Positions 12,616 through 25,118 of a DNA stretch of 64,000 bases are shown piece after piece. Position numbers and translations under genes: made by a program. The DNA comes from Rallus limicola (Eukaryota; Chordata; Aves; Gruiformes; Rallidae). Within the stretch, counting starts at the first letter, position 1, and the number at the start of each line of letters is the position of its first letter. A model generated the notes under the pieces. The model was given only the letters and a program-made list of their open reading frames with translations, was not told the origin of the DNA and did not search any database. The stretch spans positions 41,132,761 through 41,196,760 of the forward strand of contig JAKCOZ010000003.1 in the NCBI GenBank assembly GCA_022605955.1, read 5' to 3'.

Positions 12616-12813
12616 CTACTTTTTGAACATGTCCTGCAGGGGACCTGGTAGGTATTTGATGACTGTGTCTAGAATGCTCTCTTCTTCTTCTTCCTCTTCA
12701 TCCCCACAGCCAGGAGGGATAGCCTTCTTTGGGCGCGTCAGACTCCCTTCAGCATTAGCTTCCAGTGCAGCCTGGGCCTCAGCCTCTTTTTCTTCCTTCT
12801 TCTTTATCCCATA
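12616..12813 (-). CDS. CPLX1: Complexin-1, last coding exon (residues 70-134 and stop)
   Basis: On the minus strand this 198-nt segment encodes 65 residues and a TAG stop at 12616-12618. It starts [14 protein letters not shown], finishing the SNARE-binding central helix (Y70 is a known contact). It continues with [17 protein letters not shown], a run of seven glutamates, and the amphipathic C-terminal segment [20 protein letters not shown], which in complexins binds curved vesicle membrane. There is no CAAX box, as expected for the CPLX1/2 branch; CPLX3 and CPLX4 are prenylated. The acceptor TTATCTCTCTCCTGCAG lies just before TAT at 12813. Joining to the exon at 52888-53063 keeps the frame. 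Together with the missing 10-residue start exon this gives exactly 134 residues, the mammalian length. The final DMFKK resembles human CPLX2 more than human CPLX1 (DMLKK), but [14 protein letters not shown] and AIPPGCGD are CPLX1-type. Confidence 0.96.
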   Translation of the reverse strand, partial: YGIKKKEEKEAEAQAALEANAEGSLTRPKKAIPPGCGDEEEEEEESILDTVIKYLPGPLQDMFKK

Positions 12814-15800
12814 CTGCAGGAGAGAGATAATACATTGTCAGCCACCCACTGAACAGGATGAGTGATGAGGTCAGCCATCAGACATTGCATCTCATAATCT
12901 GCAATATGAACATCACTGTTAATATTCTGCTTTTGCTTTTTTACAGACACACAAATTACCAATTCTAGCAACTATCCCCTAAGTACAGGCCAGTGGATGG
13001 ACAGCTCTCAAGACAAGATGGTTGTATGCTCAGATCACTGAGAAACAAGCATTGGACAGCTGTGGGCCAAGCACAGACAACACAAGCACTGTGTTAGTAA
13101 AGTTTGGGGTGGTATTCTATTGGTGTTGATCCTCCTTTCCTTTGCCAACAAGTCTGATGCTCAAGTCCATCATCCACAATGATTTTGAATCTCCATCTGC
13201 AGCATTTTTTAGTGAAGGTTTATGGATGTGTAAAAACTTCAGGGAAAAAATGTTTATCAACAACAACAACAAAAAGTGAACAGAATAGGACAAACAGGCA
13301 GACTTCAGTGAAAATGAGAGTTTTAGATACTCCCATGCTGGACTTATCCTACACGACTTCATCCCTGTCCTCTTGGTATATGTAGGACAGAAAGACCTCC
13401 TAGCAAAAATAAATCTTCATGAAAAACTCTGTCTGTATTTGCACACTGAACTCTACACTTTTGGGAGTAAAGCTGACTCATACAGTCTGAAGACAAACAT
13501 CCTTAGCCTGCAAGTAGAATAGATACCTGAAATTTGCTACTTCCATTGAGATTTAAAGACATGCCACTTAGACTTTTACAGAAACAACCACAATCTCATT
13601 TTATGATTTTATATTCAAAATGCTAGATTAACAGAGGAGTAAAGAGACACCTGACTGAATCAGAGTAGTGTAGTGTAGTGTCTCAGCTCTAACAGTGACT
13701 AGTCTGAAGGCATGTCCTTTCCAACTCCTAGTTTGAAGGCATGTCCAAGGACCACCAACCCTCATCACTTCTCACCCTTCATACATTTCAGTAACTCTCA
13801 GGTTTTGCTGTTATTTCCACACATGTTTGCACAGTGTTATGGTGTTTCAGGACTTAAAAAAAAATCAACTGCCACATGCTAATCTACAGAAACAAGGATA
13901 TGTGCAAGATGCCCTCTTCATTAATTAACGGTCATTTAACTTCAGCTACCTTAAAGGTATTTGACCTTCATGAGGAAGAGGAAAGACATTCAGATTTGCT
14001 TTACCAGCTATCAGCTTCAAAATTATTTGTCTGTAAAAGCCATTCCTTTATGTATGCCTAAATTTTAATTAAAGTGCCAAATTGAATTAAGATTGCTCTC
14101 AGTACATCAGAACCATAAAGTAACTATCCTAAACCCATGCAAAGGCCAGCAAAACATTTTGCATGAATAAGCTTGAAAAGAACTTTGAAAAGAAATTTAC
14201 ATATGATTTCAAAAACATCAAAGAATTACGTTGGTATAAAGTATTCAGTATTTTCTGGTATCAGTAGGATGTTACTGTTGAACAGACATGAAACACGTGC
14301 AATTTTCATTATTTTCTCTTTTCATTTTTTCCATTAAGAATAAACCAAATTGTTTACCAGTAAAGTAAGAAATGCATTGCTGCTGTCCTAAAGTTCTGAT
14401 TTTAAAGGCCTTGACAGACAGTCCTCAACATTCCTAAGCAACAAAAGCAGTATTTTTCTTCCTTTCTCCATCATTATGATTTAGGATGACAGCATGCAAG
14501 TTGAAAACCTTACCTTCAAAACCCCTTATTTCTCTAACTCAATTCTTTTATGCAAAAATGTTCATTAAAGACATTTGTATTATGATTTTTATCCTTAGTG
14601 GATGCCAGTCACACCAGATTTCATGGGAGACATGTTCAAGACAAATGATGTCTCCATTCAGGAATGACAGACACTGCTAGGCTGTGGACAGCTTGCATGG
14701 CTGGTTGATACTCTCTCTCCCTCTCAGAGTCTCTAGGTGATGCCCAGTGAAATTTACCTACAGAATTTATCTTCATTTGCCAGTTAGAGGAGCAGAGCAA
14801 TAGTGGAGACAACACAGATCATAGTAACAGGTCCCCTGCATGCTTTCAAATTCTCCAGTTCAAACCAAGTATTGGTTCACGAGCTGATCCTCTAGCTCAT
14901 GAACAAACATCCAGGCTACAGGAACCTGTGAAACAAAAATAACCACTCAAGTGCTGCTGAGTGTTAGGACGGAGGGAAGCTTGAAGATTATATGAAGGAA
15001 TTAGCAACTGTACTTGTCAGACTGTGCTGACATGTTTCCTTAGGAAGGCGCTACTGATTGCCCTCAGAGAACTGCGTCTCAGAATGCTAGACGGACCTTA
15101 GCTCTTAAGGGATAGGGAGAGTGTTACTGAACATCCTCAGAATTGGGCAATACATGACCTAGAAAGAGATTTTTTGCTGTAAAAGGGCATTAAGGAAAAC
15201 AAGATTCTGTTGTATCAGCTTAATGGCACACATGCCATTACAGAAAGGATTTTTTTGGGGGTTCTTACCCTTAGTGGAACTGCAACATGCAGAAACAAGA
15301 CATTTCCCTGTAGCACATTGTAGAACCAAATAAAAAATTATTTTTTCACTTAAGTATCCTTCTCTTGGAGAAGATGACATTGCATCTTCAGCAGTTTTTC
15401 TAAGAAAGGATCAGTTTCAAGTATTCAGTGTTACCACTTAAACTTGGTGGTACTTTGTAATGCTTTACTTTAATCACAATGTAATGCTGTGATGATTCAT
15501 AAGTGAATAAAATGACATTTTTCAGATTTGAAAATGTTTCAGATAAAACAAAATTATAGAAAATAAAGTGACAATATGAAAAATTTTTACAAAAATCATC
15601 TTATTGTCTTCATATGAAGTCTTTTAGGTGAAGTCAATAAACACTTTTAAAAATTGTAACTAATTCCCACCTAAGGGTGGGAAATACTGCATTGTTTCAA
15701 AAACAATGGAAGGATGAGGACAATTTTGGGTTTTTTTCCAAGTTTCAAACCCATAAAATTTAGCATCAGGGGCTGTATTTTTTTTTAAATTTTCTTCTTG

Positions 15801-17665
15801 GCCTTCACTTGTGTAATCAGATATTTAATAATGTAGAATTATGGACCACACCCATCAAAATACCAAAACATTTTATGTGAACCATCTTGCTGCTTCTATA
15901 GTCACTGCTATGTTGCCATATGAGGATCTTTTTCACTAGGTCATGTGCTGGTGAAATAATGGTGGGCTGGAGTCTGAGAACAAATTGCTGTGAAGATGAG
16001 TATCTTTCACATTGACAAGCTGGGCAGGATGACCCTGGGACTCACATACTCTGGATGGAGATTCAAAAAACCAAAAGAGTGGTCTTGCAACCTGTAGCAT
16101 GTTGGGTTAACCTTAACATTATACTACTAATATTTACCATGATTTTATGCTGCTAAGATTATCACAGTTACACACTAAGATTATTATATTAATCATATAA
16201 CTGGATTTGCCATTGCCATCTACAATATTTTATTTTCTTAATAAACTCTTAAATATCACTATGCATATACTTCACACAGTCACAGATTCTGTTACCATCA
16301 AATATTTTCACTTCACACTTTTATCCATTTTAAGGCTTCAATGGGTAGAAAATAAGAAACGGTGCCCTTGGTACTAGACAGCTGTCCTGCAGCCCAGACA
16401 TGCTGCAGCAGCTGATGGGAATGTAAAGAAGATAAGCAAAGGCATATTTCAGTTCTTGAAGCAGAGAAAGGTACTGTGTTCCCTTGGGTAGCTTGACTTG
16501 CTCACAAGTCTGACTAACACAAGCTTCAGCTAACTCAGGGTGTCCATGTGAAGCCTACAGCTGGCAGTGGGATGTAAGTAAATGTTGTGATGTCTGGCTA
16601 ACATAAACCCTTGCAGGTCAAGATAGCAGGAAATTTGTAATTGAACAGCATATCCTAGAAGGACCTGTATGGCTAACACTTTTCATGCTTGGCAGCAGCT
16701 CTCAACCAAGTCTCCCCCACTGTGGCTGCATCTGGGTGACCAACATCTGGAGGTATGCATACAGGTACCCTGAAACACAGCTATGCACCACCCGTGGCGC
16801 TAGGAATTGCTATGACTGTTTCTACCATGGACAACTGGTAACGCTGCTCTTTTCTCACTCAGCAAACACCGCTTCCTCACAAGGTGCTCTAGAAGCCTGA
16901 AGCTGGTCTTAAGTCTGCCTCCAAAGAAATAATACCGCAGCTAACACTGCGGTTTAGTTTCTGGGAAAAGGTTGGCATGTGAATGATATTGGTTACCTTT
17001 CTCTTCAGAGCATTTTTTCCTCAGTGGTTTTGTGTAGCTGCAGGTGGTACTGAACCTATGTCTGAACAGATGTGACAGATCCAGCCATCTCAGGATTTAC
17101 GATTTTATTTACCAACTGAGCTTTTAAAAGCTACTGAGAGATTTCGATGACTGTTCCTTGTATTGCTGCATACACAAATTTGGGGAAACCTTGTCTCTTC
17201 TTATACAGCCATTTCTGTTAATTTCATTTGCATGCCAACCCACAGCACCCAGTAAAAAAAGGATCAAATTTATCAGCTGGGATTTGAAAATATGTGAGTA
17301 GAGAAGGCACTGAGAGGGTACCTTGCCCACTCTTCCACTTCAAGATTTAACTTGACCTGAACCTTTTTTTTTTTTTTCTTAGAGACGTCAGACTCTCACC
17401 TGCTCTGGAACTTAAGTACCCTTTAAAATTTATAGTATTCCTCTTCATGTATAACCTGATTCTTTTTGAAATGCCTTCTTTAAAAAAAATATCTGGAAAA
17501 CTGAAAAGACACAGCTGATGCAAAAATATTTATTTTTCACCTGTCCCTAAAGTCTTCATTTATTATGTGTGCCAAGTTATTTTTTTCTCTTCCTTTACCA
17601 AAGAGAATGCCATCTTAATTAAGATCTTCCCATCATCATCTCATAAGACCTTCTGCCAGGGCTAC
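12814..17665. other. CPLX1 intron, no recognisable feature
   Basis: Intronic, AT-rich. It holds a small (CAA)n at about 13257-13272, a short (GTGTA)n-like run near 13668, and a T run at about 17364-17379. No exon or mobile element identified. Confidence 0.5.
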
Positions 17666-18708
17666 ATCACAGAATCACAGAAGGTTGGAAAAGACCTCCA
17701 AGATCATCTAGTCCATCTGCCCCCTACCACCCATATTACTAACTAATCATGTCCCTTAGTATCTCATCCAACCTTTCCTTGAACACCCCAAGGGACAATG
17801 ACTCCATGACCTCCCTGGGCAGCCACTTCCAGTGCCTGAACACTCATTCTGAGAAGAAATGTCTCATAATTTCTGTCTTGAACCTCCCTTGGCACAACTT
17901 GCAGCCATCCCCTCTTGTCCTATTGCTACTTATCTGTGAGAAGAGGCTGATTCCCAGCTCAAAACCTCCTTTCAGGTAGTTATGGAGAGCAATAAGGTCT
18001 CCCCTGAGCTTCCTTTTCTCCAGACTAAACAGTCTCAGTTCTCTCAGTTGCTCCTCATAAGATTTGTGTTCCAGACCCTTCACCAGCTTTGTTGCTCTTC
18101 TCTAGACATGCTCCAGGGCCACAATGTCTTTCTTGTAGTGAGGGGCCTGAACACAGCAATCGAGGTGCGGCCTCACCAGAGCTGAGTACAGGGGGATAGA
18201 TGGTCACCTGCCTGGTCCTGCTGGCCACACTATTTCTGATCCAAGCCACAATACTGCTGTTTTTCTTGGTCACCTGGGCGCACTGCTGGCTCATGTTCAG
18301 GTGACTGTCAACAAACACACCCAGATACTTTTCATTCAGGCTGCTCTCCAGCCAACCTGCCCCAAACCTGTAGTTTGCATGGGGTTGTTATGACCAAAGT
18401 GCAGGACCTGGCACTTTGCCATGTTGAACTTCATCCCACTAGCCTCTGCCCATCAATTCAACTTGTCCAGGTCCCTCTGAAGGGCCTTCCTACCATCTGC
18501 CAGATTGACACTTCCCCCCAACTTGGTGTCATCTGCAGACTTACTGAGGGTGCACTTTCCCTCATCCAAATAATGAATAAAGATATTAAAGAGGACGGGC
18601 CCTACTACTGACCCCTGGGAAACACCACTTGTGACCATTTGCCAGTTGGACTTAAGTCCATTCACCACCACCCTCTGGGCCCAGCCATCCAGTCAGTTTT
18701 TGCCCCAG
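17666..18708 (-). mobile_element. CR1 LINE, 3' part, minus strand (split by an LTR)
   Basis: On the minus strand this continues the fragment at 19324-19495. It encodes decayed CR1 ORF2 reverse transcriptase: the stretch [20 protein letters not shown] (usually GVPQGS) and [11 protein letters not shown], where the catalytic YADD has become SADD. The ORF2 C-terminus, 3' UTR and an 8-bp-unit end at 17666 follow. Stops and changed key residues show it is inactive. Confidence 0.93.
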
Positions 18709-19323
18709 TGTCCTGTGTTTGGCCCGGATAGAGTTAATTTCTTTCTGCCGGTTGGTGTAATGGTGTTTGGGAGTTAGGATGACAGCAGTGCTCATAACAC
18801 CCTGATGTTTTTAGTTGTTGCCAGTGCTCATAACACCCTGATGTTTTTAGTTGTTGCCAAACAGTCAAGGACTTTTCAGTTGATCATATTTCCCTGCTAA
18901 CAAGGCGGTGGGTGCCCAGGCAGCTGGCAGGGGACACAGCCAGCAGAGGAAACCCAAACTGGCCAAAAAGGGTATTCCATACCAATTATATCATGTTCAG
19001 CATAAAGGGAGTCTTGTGAGGGAGGAGCGCTTAGCTCCAGGATGCACAATTTTTGGGACAGTCCAGCTTCAGGATGGCTCTGAGCTGTTCAGCCTGAGTT
19101 GTGCAGTTCAGTGAGAAACTGCACTGTGTATCACCAGTTTCATATTTTTTTTTGCTATAAAAGTCCTACAATTGCTGTTTCTATCTCTGCTGTCCTAGGA
19201 AATTATCCTTATCCCAACCCACAAGGTTCGCCATTGGTTTCTTTTCCCTTTTCCCCTTCCCCTCCCCCCAGGAGCGAGCAGCTGCATGGTGCTTAGCTCC
19301 CAGCTGGGGGCAGAACCACAACA
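18709..19323 (+). mobile_element. Solo ERV LTR (family 1) inserted into the CR1
   Basis: About 615 bp, opening TGTCCTGTGTTTGGCC and ending CAGAACCACAACA. It shares with the LTR at 30042 the blocks GATAGAGTTAA, AACACCCTGATGTTT, GAGAAACTGCA, TTATCCCAACCCA and GAGCAGCTGC-like 3' sequence. The flanking 5-mers CCCAG (18704-18708) and CACAG (19324-19328) look like a decayed target duplication. It interrupts one CR1 copy, so it inserted later than that CR1. It lies antisense to CPLX1. No gag, pol or env is present. Confidence 0.88.
18786..18857. repeat. Perfect tandem duplication, 2 x 36 bp, inside the LTR
   Basis: The units 18786-18821 and 18822-18857 (starting CAGTGCTCATAACACCCTGA) are identical. 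The LTR at 30042 has one copy of the corresponding block, so the doubling is specific to this copy. Confidence 0.95.
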
Positions 19324-19495
19324 CACAGTGAAGTGTACCTGAACAAGCCATGAACTGCCGGCTTCTCCAGGAGAATACTGTGGGGGACAGTGCCAAAGGC
19401 TTTGCTGAAGTCGAGGTAGACTACATCAACAGCCTTTCCCTCACCCTCCAGGTGAGTGACCTGGTCATAAAAGAGGATGAGCTTAGTAGGACATG
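19324..19495 (-). mobile_element. CR1 LINE, 5' part of the split copy
   Basis: The minus strand encodes an ORF2 piece around the first catalytic motif: LILFYDQVTHLEGEGKAVD then [20 protein letters not shown]. It joins the fragment at 17666-18708 once the LTR is removed. The CR1 is 5'-truncated near 19495. Confidence 0.9.
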
Positions 19496-22400
19496 TAGGA
19501 CTGAAACAAATTAAAAGCAATATAGTTTAACACTGACCTTTAGCTCCACAATTGTTAGAATCTGGGGTGCAGAAAAAGACTCCATGTGTATTTTGTTTAT
19601 AAAAGCTTGAAGTCTTTCAAAATAATTTATTTGGACTCTCCCTCTGAGTGTCCAGGCTTCTAAGTATATCTTTGGCTTCAATTTTCAGGTGAAGATGAAG
19701 CATTTTCAGTCAGAGGCATAGGGAAGTATCAGTCGTTGTGATGGACTGTGGTCTGATTTATGTCTTTTTACAGATGCTGACTGATCTTCCCATGGTGAGA
19801 GTGGTCCTCTGTGTTTACATAGCAAGGGAAACGACATGTTTTTCTTGCCCTATACCTATTCCCTCCAAGCCCCTGATTTGGGGATGTTGGAAAACTAAAG
19901 AGAAAACTAAAGGGAGATGACAGCACTGAAAGCAAGAGCCCTGCGTACTCTGTTCTCAGCACGCAGAGCCTGCTTTGATGTGGATGGATCTGGCCCAGCA
20001 ATGTGTATTGACTCTTCCTCCACCTCAAATTAGAGATCTCTCTATTTAATTTGTGTGTGAACTTTGGCTCTTGTTACTTTGGTTTTGTTAGTCTGTTTGT
20101 CTTTCGGAACAGTTCATTTAACCCTAGCATGGTGTACAAGGAGTTGCTATGTAGAGCGGGAGAGGATTAGTCCCCTGAAAAATTTTGGGAAAGCCTTTTA
20201 ACAAATTTGAGAGGAGAACACTATCTTTGCCTCTTGATTTATCCATTTAAGCCTAAACTCTGCCATGCACTGTTAGAACTACCCCCACTATGTGAGGTAG
20301 CTCAGCCATGCTGACCCTGAATAGTCTCTGTGCTTTGTAAGCAACAATATATGAAGAGTCACAGCCTGCCACATGGGGAACCATGGAACTTTCCAGCTGT
20401 GGTAGACAATCAAAGGTAAGAGACAGAGTGTCGAGTGTCTTGGTCCCTGCGACTCCCTGGGGAAATATGAGTGTCTATCTGAGTGTTCTTGTCACCACAT
20501 TGTGCTGCATGGCTATGCTGACTAGGACCCTGTCACTGTGTTACAGTGGAAGAAAGCTGATTAATAATGGAAAAGAACAAGTCAAAGCCTAGAAACTGCA
20601 GTCCTAAATGACATTGTTCTATTGCGTATAAGCCAAACTGGAGCACAATTTTGGAAGGGGGCACTTAAGATGCATCAACAGAGCTGTGGACAGATAAACA
20701 GTTTCTGCCTTCTTTCTCCTGGAACAGAACCCCCAAGCCTTCTCATTCAGGGCCATCAGAGTTTCTTAGTCAGCTTTCTTGCAGAGATTATTTGTAGTCA
20801 TGGCTTTTGTCCTTTGAGTCCTTTACCTAATCCAAGGCTTAATTTCTCTATAGGGTCCCTGCGGCTACATGTGCATTGCTCCTCCCTGCTAGTTCAGGCT
20901 TTCAGCTCTGTCAAATCTACAGCAGTTCTTCATTCATCACCTAGCTTGGTTCAGGTCTTCCAGTATCCATTTCAGCCTCACCCCCTCTTTCTCCTCCTAA
21001 AACAGGAACACGGAGGCCTGCAGTTTTTAGGTGGCACCACACGATTAGATCAGATGTAGATTTCAAAGGTCTTGTTTGATCTTCATCTGTCTCCTATCAG
21101 AATATTTTTCTGGTGACACTGGGGGAATCTGACACTCTCTTCCTTCTCCCCACAGCAACATAACTGCCTGAGAATGACACACCCGGTTTATGTTCTGATT
21201 AGTTACATTATTGCAACACATTCCTATGGGAATACCCATTGCCCCCCTACCTAACAGCAGTGCTGCTGGAGATTTCAAAGTAGCTTTTCTGAGAAGATCT
21301 GATCTGTGTACAGCAAGCTCTGCTACTTTAGCTTGATTGGAAATACCAGGACATCTGGCCAATGCTGTCTGTTTGTGTAAGTGAAAACCAGAGTTGCCTC
21401 TAGTTTCTGGTTGTGGAGGACGAGGTGAATTTGCTGTAAATGCAGGTCAAGAGAAATCTTTCCATTGGTTCAATGAAGGTGGGACCAGACGTATATGATA
21501 AAAAGAGCAAGACAGAACACGTTTTGCTTGATACACCGTGAATGCTGGCTCTGTGCTGAAGCAAATTAGCCCAACTGCCTGGACTATACTAGGTTGTCAC
21601 AGTCAAAAGGCTTCTTTCTTATTGCTACATTCAGGTAGCGTGAACTACAATTTCTGAACAAATCTACTTCTCTTTGGGACGCAAGACTCCATGAGAAAGA
21701 ACAGGCATAGGTATCATGTATCATAAATCTTTCAGAATACTCAGCAGAAAGCATGTTTTCTTTTTCTCTGTGTTTGCAAATATGTTTGCTTCCTCTTGTG
21801 TATGCAGCATCCGTATTAAAACAATGTTTTTACTGCATAACGGTCAGCCTCAATGAGAGGGAATGAGGTTGAGAGAGGTTCAGGAGTGGAAGTAATTATA
21901 TTACTGCTGAATAGGAAAGATTTCCATCTTGTAATCAGAGAAGAAATCTCCAGAGTAAGCAGAGAATATCTGACTCATGAAGAAGAGCATAGGATCAGAG
22001 GCTCCAAAATATCATTTTAAGGTACCTGGAGGGTTGACTGAAATCACCACACTGACTTATGACCACAGGGCCCAAGGTAAGTACTGCACATATTGTACTC
22101 CTGAGCCTAATAGGTCCTCTAGAAAATCTCTCCCACAAAACCTAACTTGTGGCTTCAATTAGGAAAATCTGGGTCAAATCTATTCTTCACAGCAGCTGAG
22201 GATAAGAAGAAAGAAACATTACATATTTTACACAACAATTACAGCTTAATTGCTTACAGGTTACAGTAAAAACTTAGTTTTGCTCCATGATCACCAGGAT
22301 GAGGTAAAACTGCAGAAGGTTCCCATGAAAACAGGCCTTTTCCAGTGATGCAGAGCAGGTGTATTCCTAGCCAAAGTGAGATATGACTTCTTGTGTTGCC

Positions 22401-23356
22401 AATGTCTACATTTAGTTTTTCACATGAAGAAGTTTTCAGAATTGAATAGCAGGGATCCAGGAAATTCACAAATGGAATTGTTTGTGTAAGTTTAGAAGAA
22501 TTCAAGATACAGCTATGTGGCTGACAGCATAAATAAATCCATAGGATATATCTGTATTTATGTGTGCACCTCACAAAATCAGATCATGAAGTATAAACTT
22601 CTCCTCCTCTTTTCTGCCTCCTGAAATTTTTTGCTTTGCCAAATAAAATGCTTCCTTTCAGTACAAAGCTGGTAGAATGAATTCCTTGGGATCCTGCACT
22701 AATTTAGACTACATATAGGTATTTATTTTCCATAATGTCTGTTTACCATATGTGAAAAGGCCTTTTCTTTCTTTTTTATAATTAATTTTATTTTTTCATT
22801 ATTTCATCTTAGTTTGAAAGCTCTAATCCAATCAGTGTAGGTCTGGGCTTGTGTTTCTACAAGAGCCTAATACCAGTGCTTCAGTGGACCAGCAGTTCAC
22901 TGCAGGATCAAGAGTCAGCATGTCTTATGGTGCAAAACATGATGAAGATGCAGATAACTGCCAAATGAAATACTTTTTTTCCTCTCCAAGGAACTCATTT
23001 GCTGCTCGTGAAGCTTAGAAATTACTAAAATCCTGCATTGCTAGGTCTGTGCTCGCTGGGGTTCATAATTTCATTGCCTTATTGTGATCAGTAAGGTAGC
23101 CTTTGGCAGACTGGAGCTTGAAGGCAGCTGAAATTCAGAAGCTGAACCCTAAATGGCTGATTCTTTTCAAGTTCAGGTCTCAGTAGATAAACTACATGAC
23201 CACTCTGCATCTGGTCTCTTTGCATATCTCCGGGAGGCCACTAAAACTGCCTTATAAAATCCCCAAAAAACCACACCAAAAAACTCCCAAACCCCAACCA
23301 ACAACAGAGAAACAACCAACTACTTTCTGAGTTTTATTTCTAACGTGGAGTTCTTT
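19496..23356. other. CPLX1 intron, no recognisable feature
   Basis: Intronic sequence. The longest open frame (20622-21059, plus) has no motif and no codon structure that I trust. No mobile element identified. Confidence 0.5.
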
Positions 23357-23400
23357 AATCTGTGCATGTTGGACATGCACAGATTTTTTAATCTGTGCAT
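23357..23400. repeat. 13-bp perfect hairpin plus a third copy at the CR1 5' junction
   Basis: AATCTGTGCATGT (23357-23369), a 3-base spacer TGG, and its exact inverse complement (23373-23385). The first 11 bases then recur directly at 23390-23400, right where the CR1 copy begins. Confidence 0.95.
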
Positions 23401-23401
23401 A

Positions 23402-24954
23402 ATGGATGCACACAAATCCATGGGCCCTGATGGGATACATCCACGTGTGCTGAGAGAGCTGGCGGAGGTGATTGCTGAGCCAGCCGCTCTCTATCATCTT
23501 CGATAGGTCCTGGACTACAGGAGAAGTGCCTGCAGATTGGAGGATAGCCAATGTCACTCCAGTCTTTAAAAAAGGCAAGAAGGAGGATCCCAGTAACTAT
23601 AGGCCAGTCAGCCTCACTTCTGTCCCTGGAATGGTGATGGAACAGCTTGTTTTGGATGCCATCTCCAAACAACTGGAAGAGAAGAAGGTCATGAGGAGTA
23701 GTCAGCATGGATTCACCAAGGGGAGATCGTGCTAATCTCATAGCCTTCTATGATGTCATCACCAACTGGGTGGATGAAGGGAGAGCAGTGGATATCATCT
23801 ACCTTGACTTTAGCAAGGCTTTTGATACTGTCTCCCACGACATCTTGATAGAGAAGCTGAGGGAACAAGGGATAGATAAGCGGACAGTGAGGTGGGTTGA
23901 GAACTGGCTGTCGGACCGGGCTCAGAGGGTCGTGATCAATGGAGTAGAATCTGAATGGAGGCCTGTGACTAGTGGTGTTCCCCAGGGCTCGGTGTTGGGT
24001 CCAGTCCTGTTTAATATCTTTATTGACGACCTTGATGAGGGAATTGCATCCACCCTCAGCAAGTACCCGATGATACAGAGCTGGGAGGAGTGGCTGACAC
24101 GCAGGAACGCTGCGCTGCCATCCAGAGAGACCTGGTCAGGCTGGAGAGCTGGGCAGGGGAGAAACCAGATGAGGTTTAATAAGAGCAAGTGTAGAGTCTT
24201 GCACCTGGGGAGGAACAACCGACTGTATCAGTACAGGCTGGGGGATGACCTGCTGGAAAAGAGCTCTGTGGAGAAGGACCTGGGGGTCCTGGTTGATGAC
24301 AGGTTGGCTATGAGCCAGCAGTGTGCACTGGTGGCTAAGAGAGCCAATGGGATCCTGGGGTGCATCAGGAAGAGTGTGTCCAGCAGGTCGAAGGAAGTGA
24401 TCCTCCCCCTCTACTCTGCCCTGGTCAGGCCCCACCTGGAGTATTGTGTCCAGTTCTGGGCTCCCTGGTATAAAAAAGACAGGGACCTTCTGGAGAGAGT
24501 CCAGAGAAGGGCAACGAAGATGATTAGGGGCCTGGAACATCTCCCCTATGAGGAAAGGCTGAGTGAGCTGGGTCTGTTCAGCCTGGAGAAAAGAAGACTT
24601 AGGGGGGACCTAATTAGTGTTTATAAATATCTTAGACTTGGGATGCAGGGGGAATTGGCCAGCCCCTTTTCAGTGGTCTGGGGGGACAGGACAAGGGGCA
24701 ATGGCTGTAAGCTGGAGCGTAGGAAGTTCCGCACCAACACGCGGATGAACTTTTTCACAGTGAGGGTGACAGAGCAGTGGGACAGGCTGCCCAGGGAGGT
24801 GGTGGAGTCTCCTTCTCTGGAGGTATTCAAGTCTCATCTGGATGCCTATCTATGTAGTATGAGATAGGGAGCCTGCTTTGGCAGGGGGGTTGGACCCGGT
24901 GATCTCTTGAGGTCCCTTCCAACCCCTAAGATTCTGTGATTCTGTGATTCTATG
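23402..24954 (+). mobile_element. CR1 LINE, longest copy (about 1.55 kb), plus strand
   Basis: 5'-truncated CR1 carrying roughly the C-terminal half of ORF2 and the whole 3' UTR. One frame (from 23472) has WRIANVTPVFKKGKKEDPSN and a following segment. A frameshift near 23725 passes to a second frame that stays open to 24867. That frame has [40 protein letters not shown], then ORF2 C-terminal text ending [13 protein letters not shown]. Between about 24064 and 24168 the frame is locally shifted and the catalytic YADD box is missing, so no active enzyme is possible. The 3' end is two ATTCTGTG units then ATTCTATG. Confidence 0.95.
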
Positions 24955-25118
24955 TTAGCCCTTGCTATTATGAACTTTAGGTTGTCCTTGGCATTTTGTA
25001 GTACACTAAAAGCTGCCCTTGAATATCTAGGAGTATATTACCAACAAAGTGTCAGTTAACAGAGCTTTCATCACAGCAGATCAAGAAGCAACTTAGAAAG
25101 CATCCTTCAAATGATATT
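24955..25118. other. Spacer between two CR1 copies
   Basis: About 160 bases of non-repetitive intron separating two CR1 copies of the same orientation. Confidence 0.6.

Noticed and set aside
12494..12865. Open frame of 123 codons on the plus strand with a serine run
   Set aside because: Shadow of the CPLX1 last exon on the other strand. The serine run is the antisense of the glutamate codons.
20622..21059. Open frame of 145 codons on the plus strand
   Set aside because: No motif or homology that I recognise, and its Ser/Leu/Pro/His composition looks like chance translation of T/C-rich DNA.
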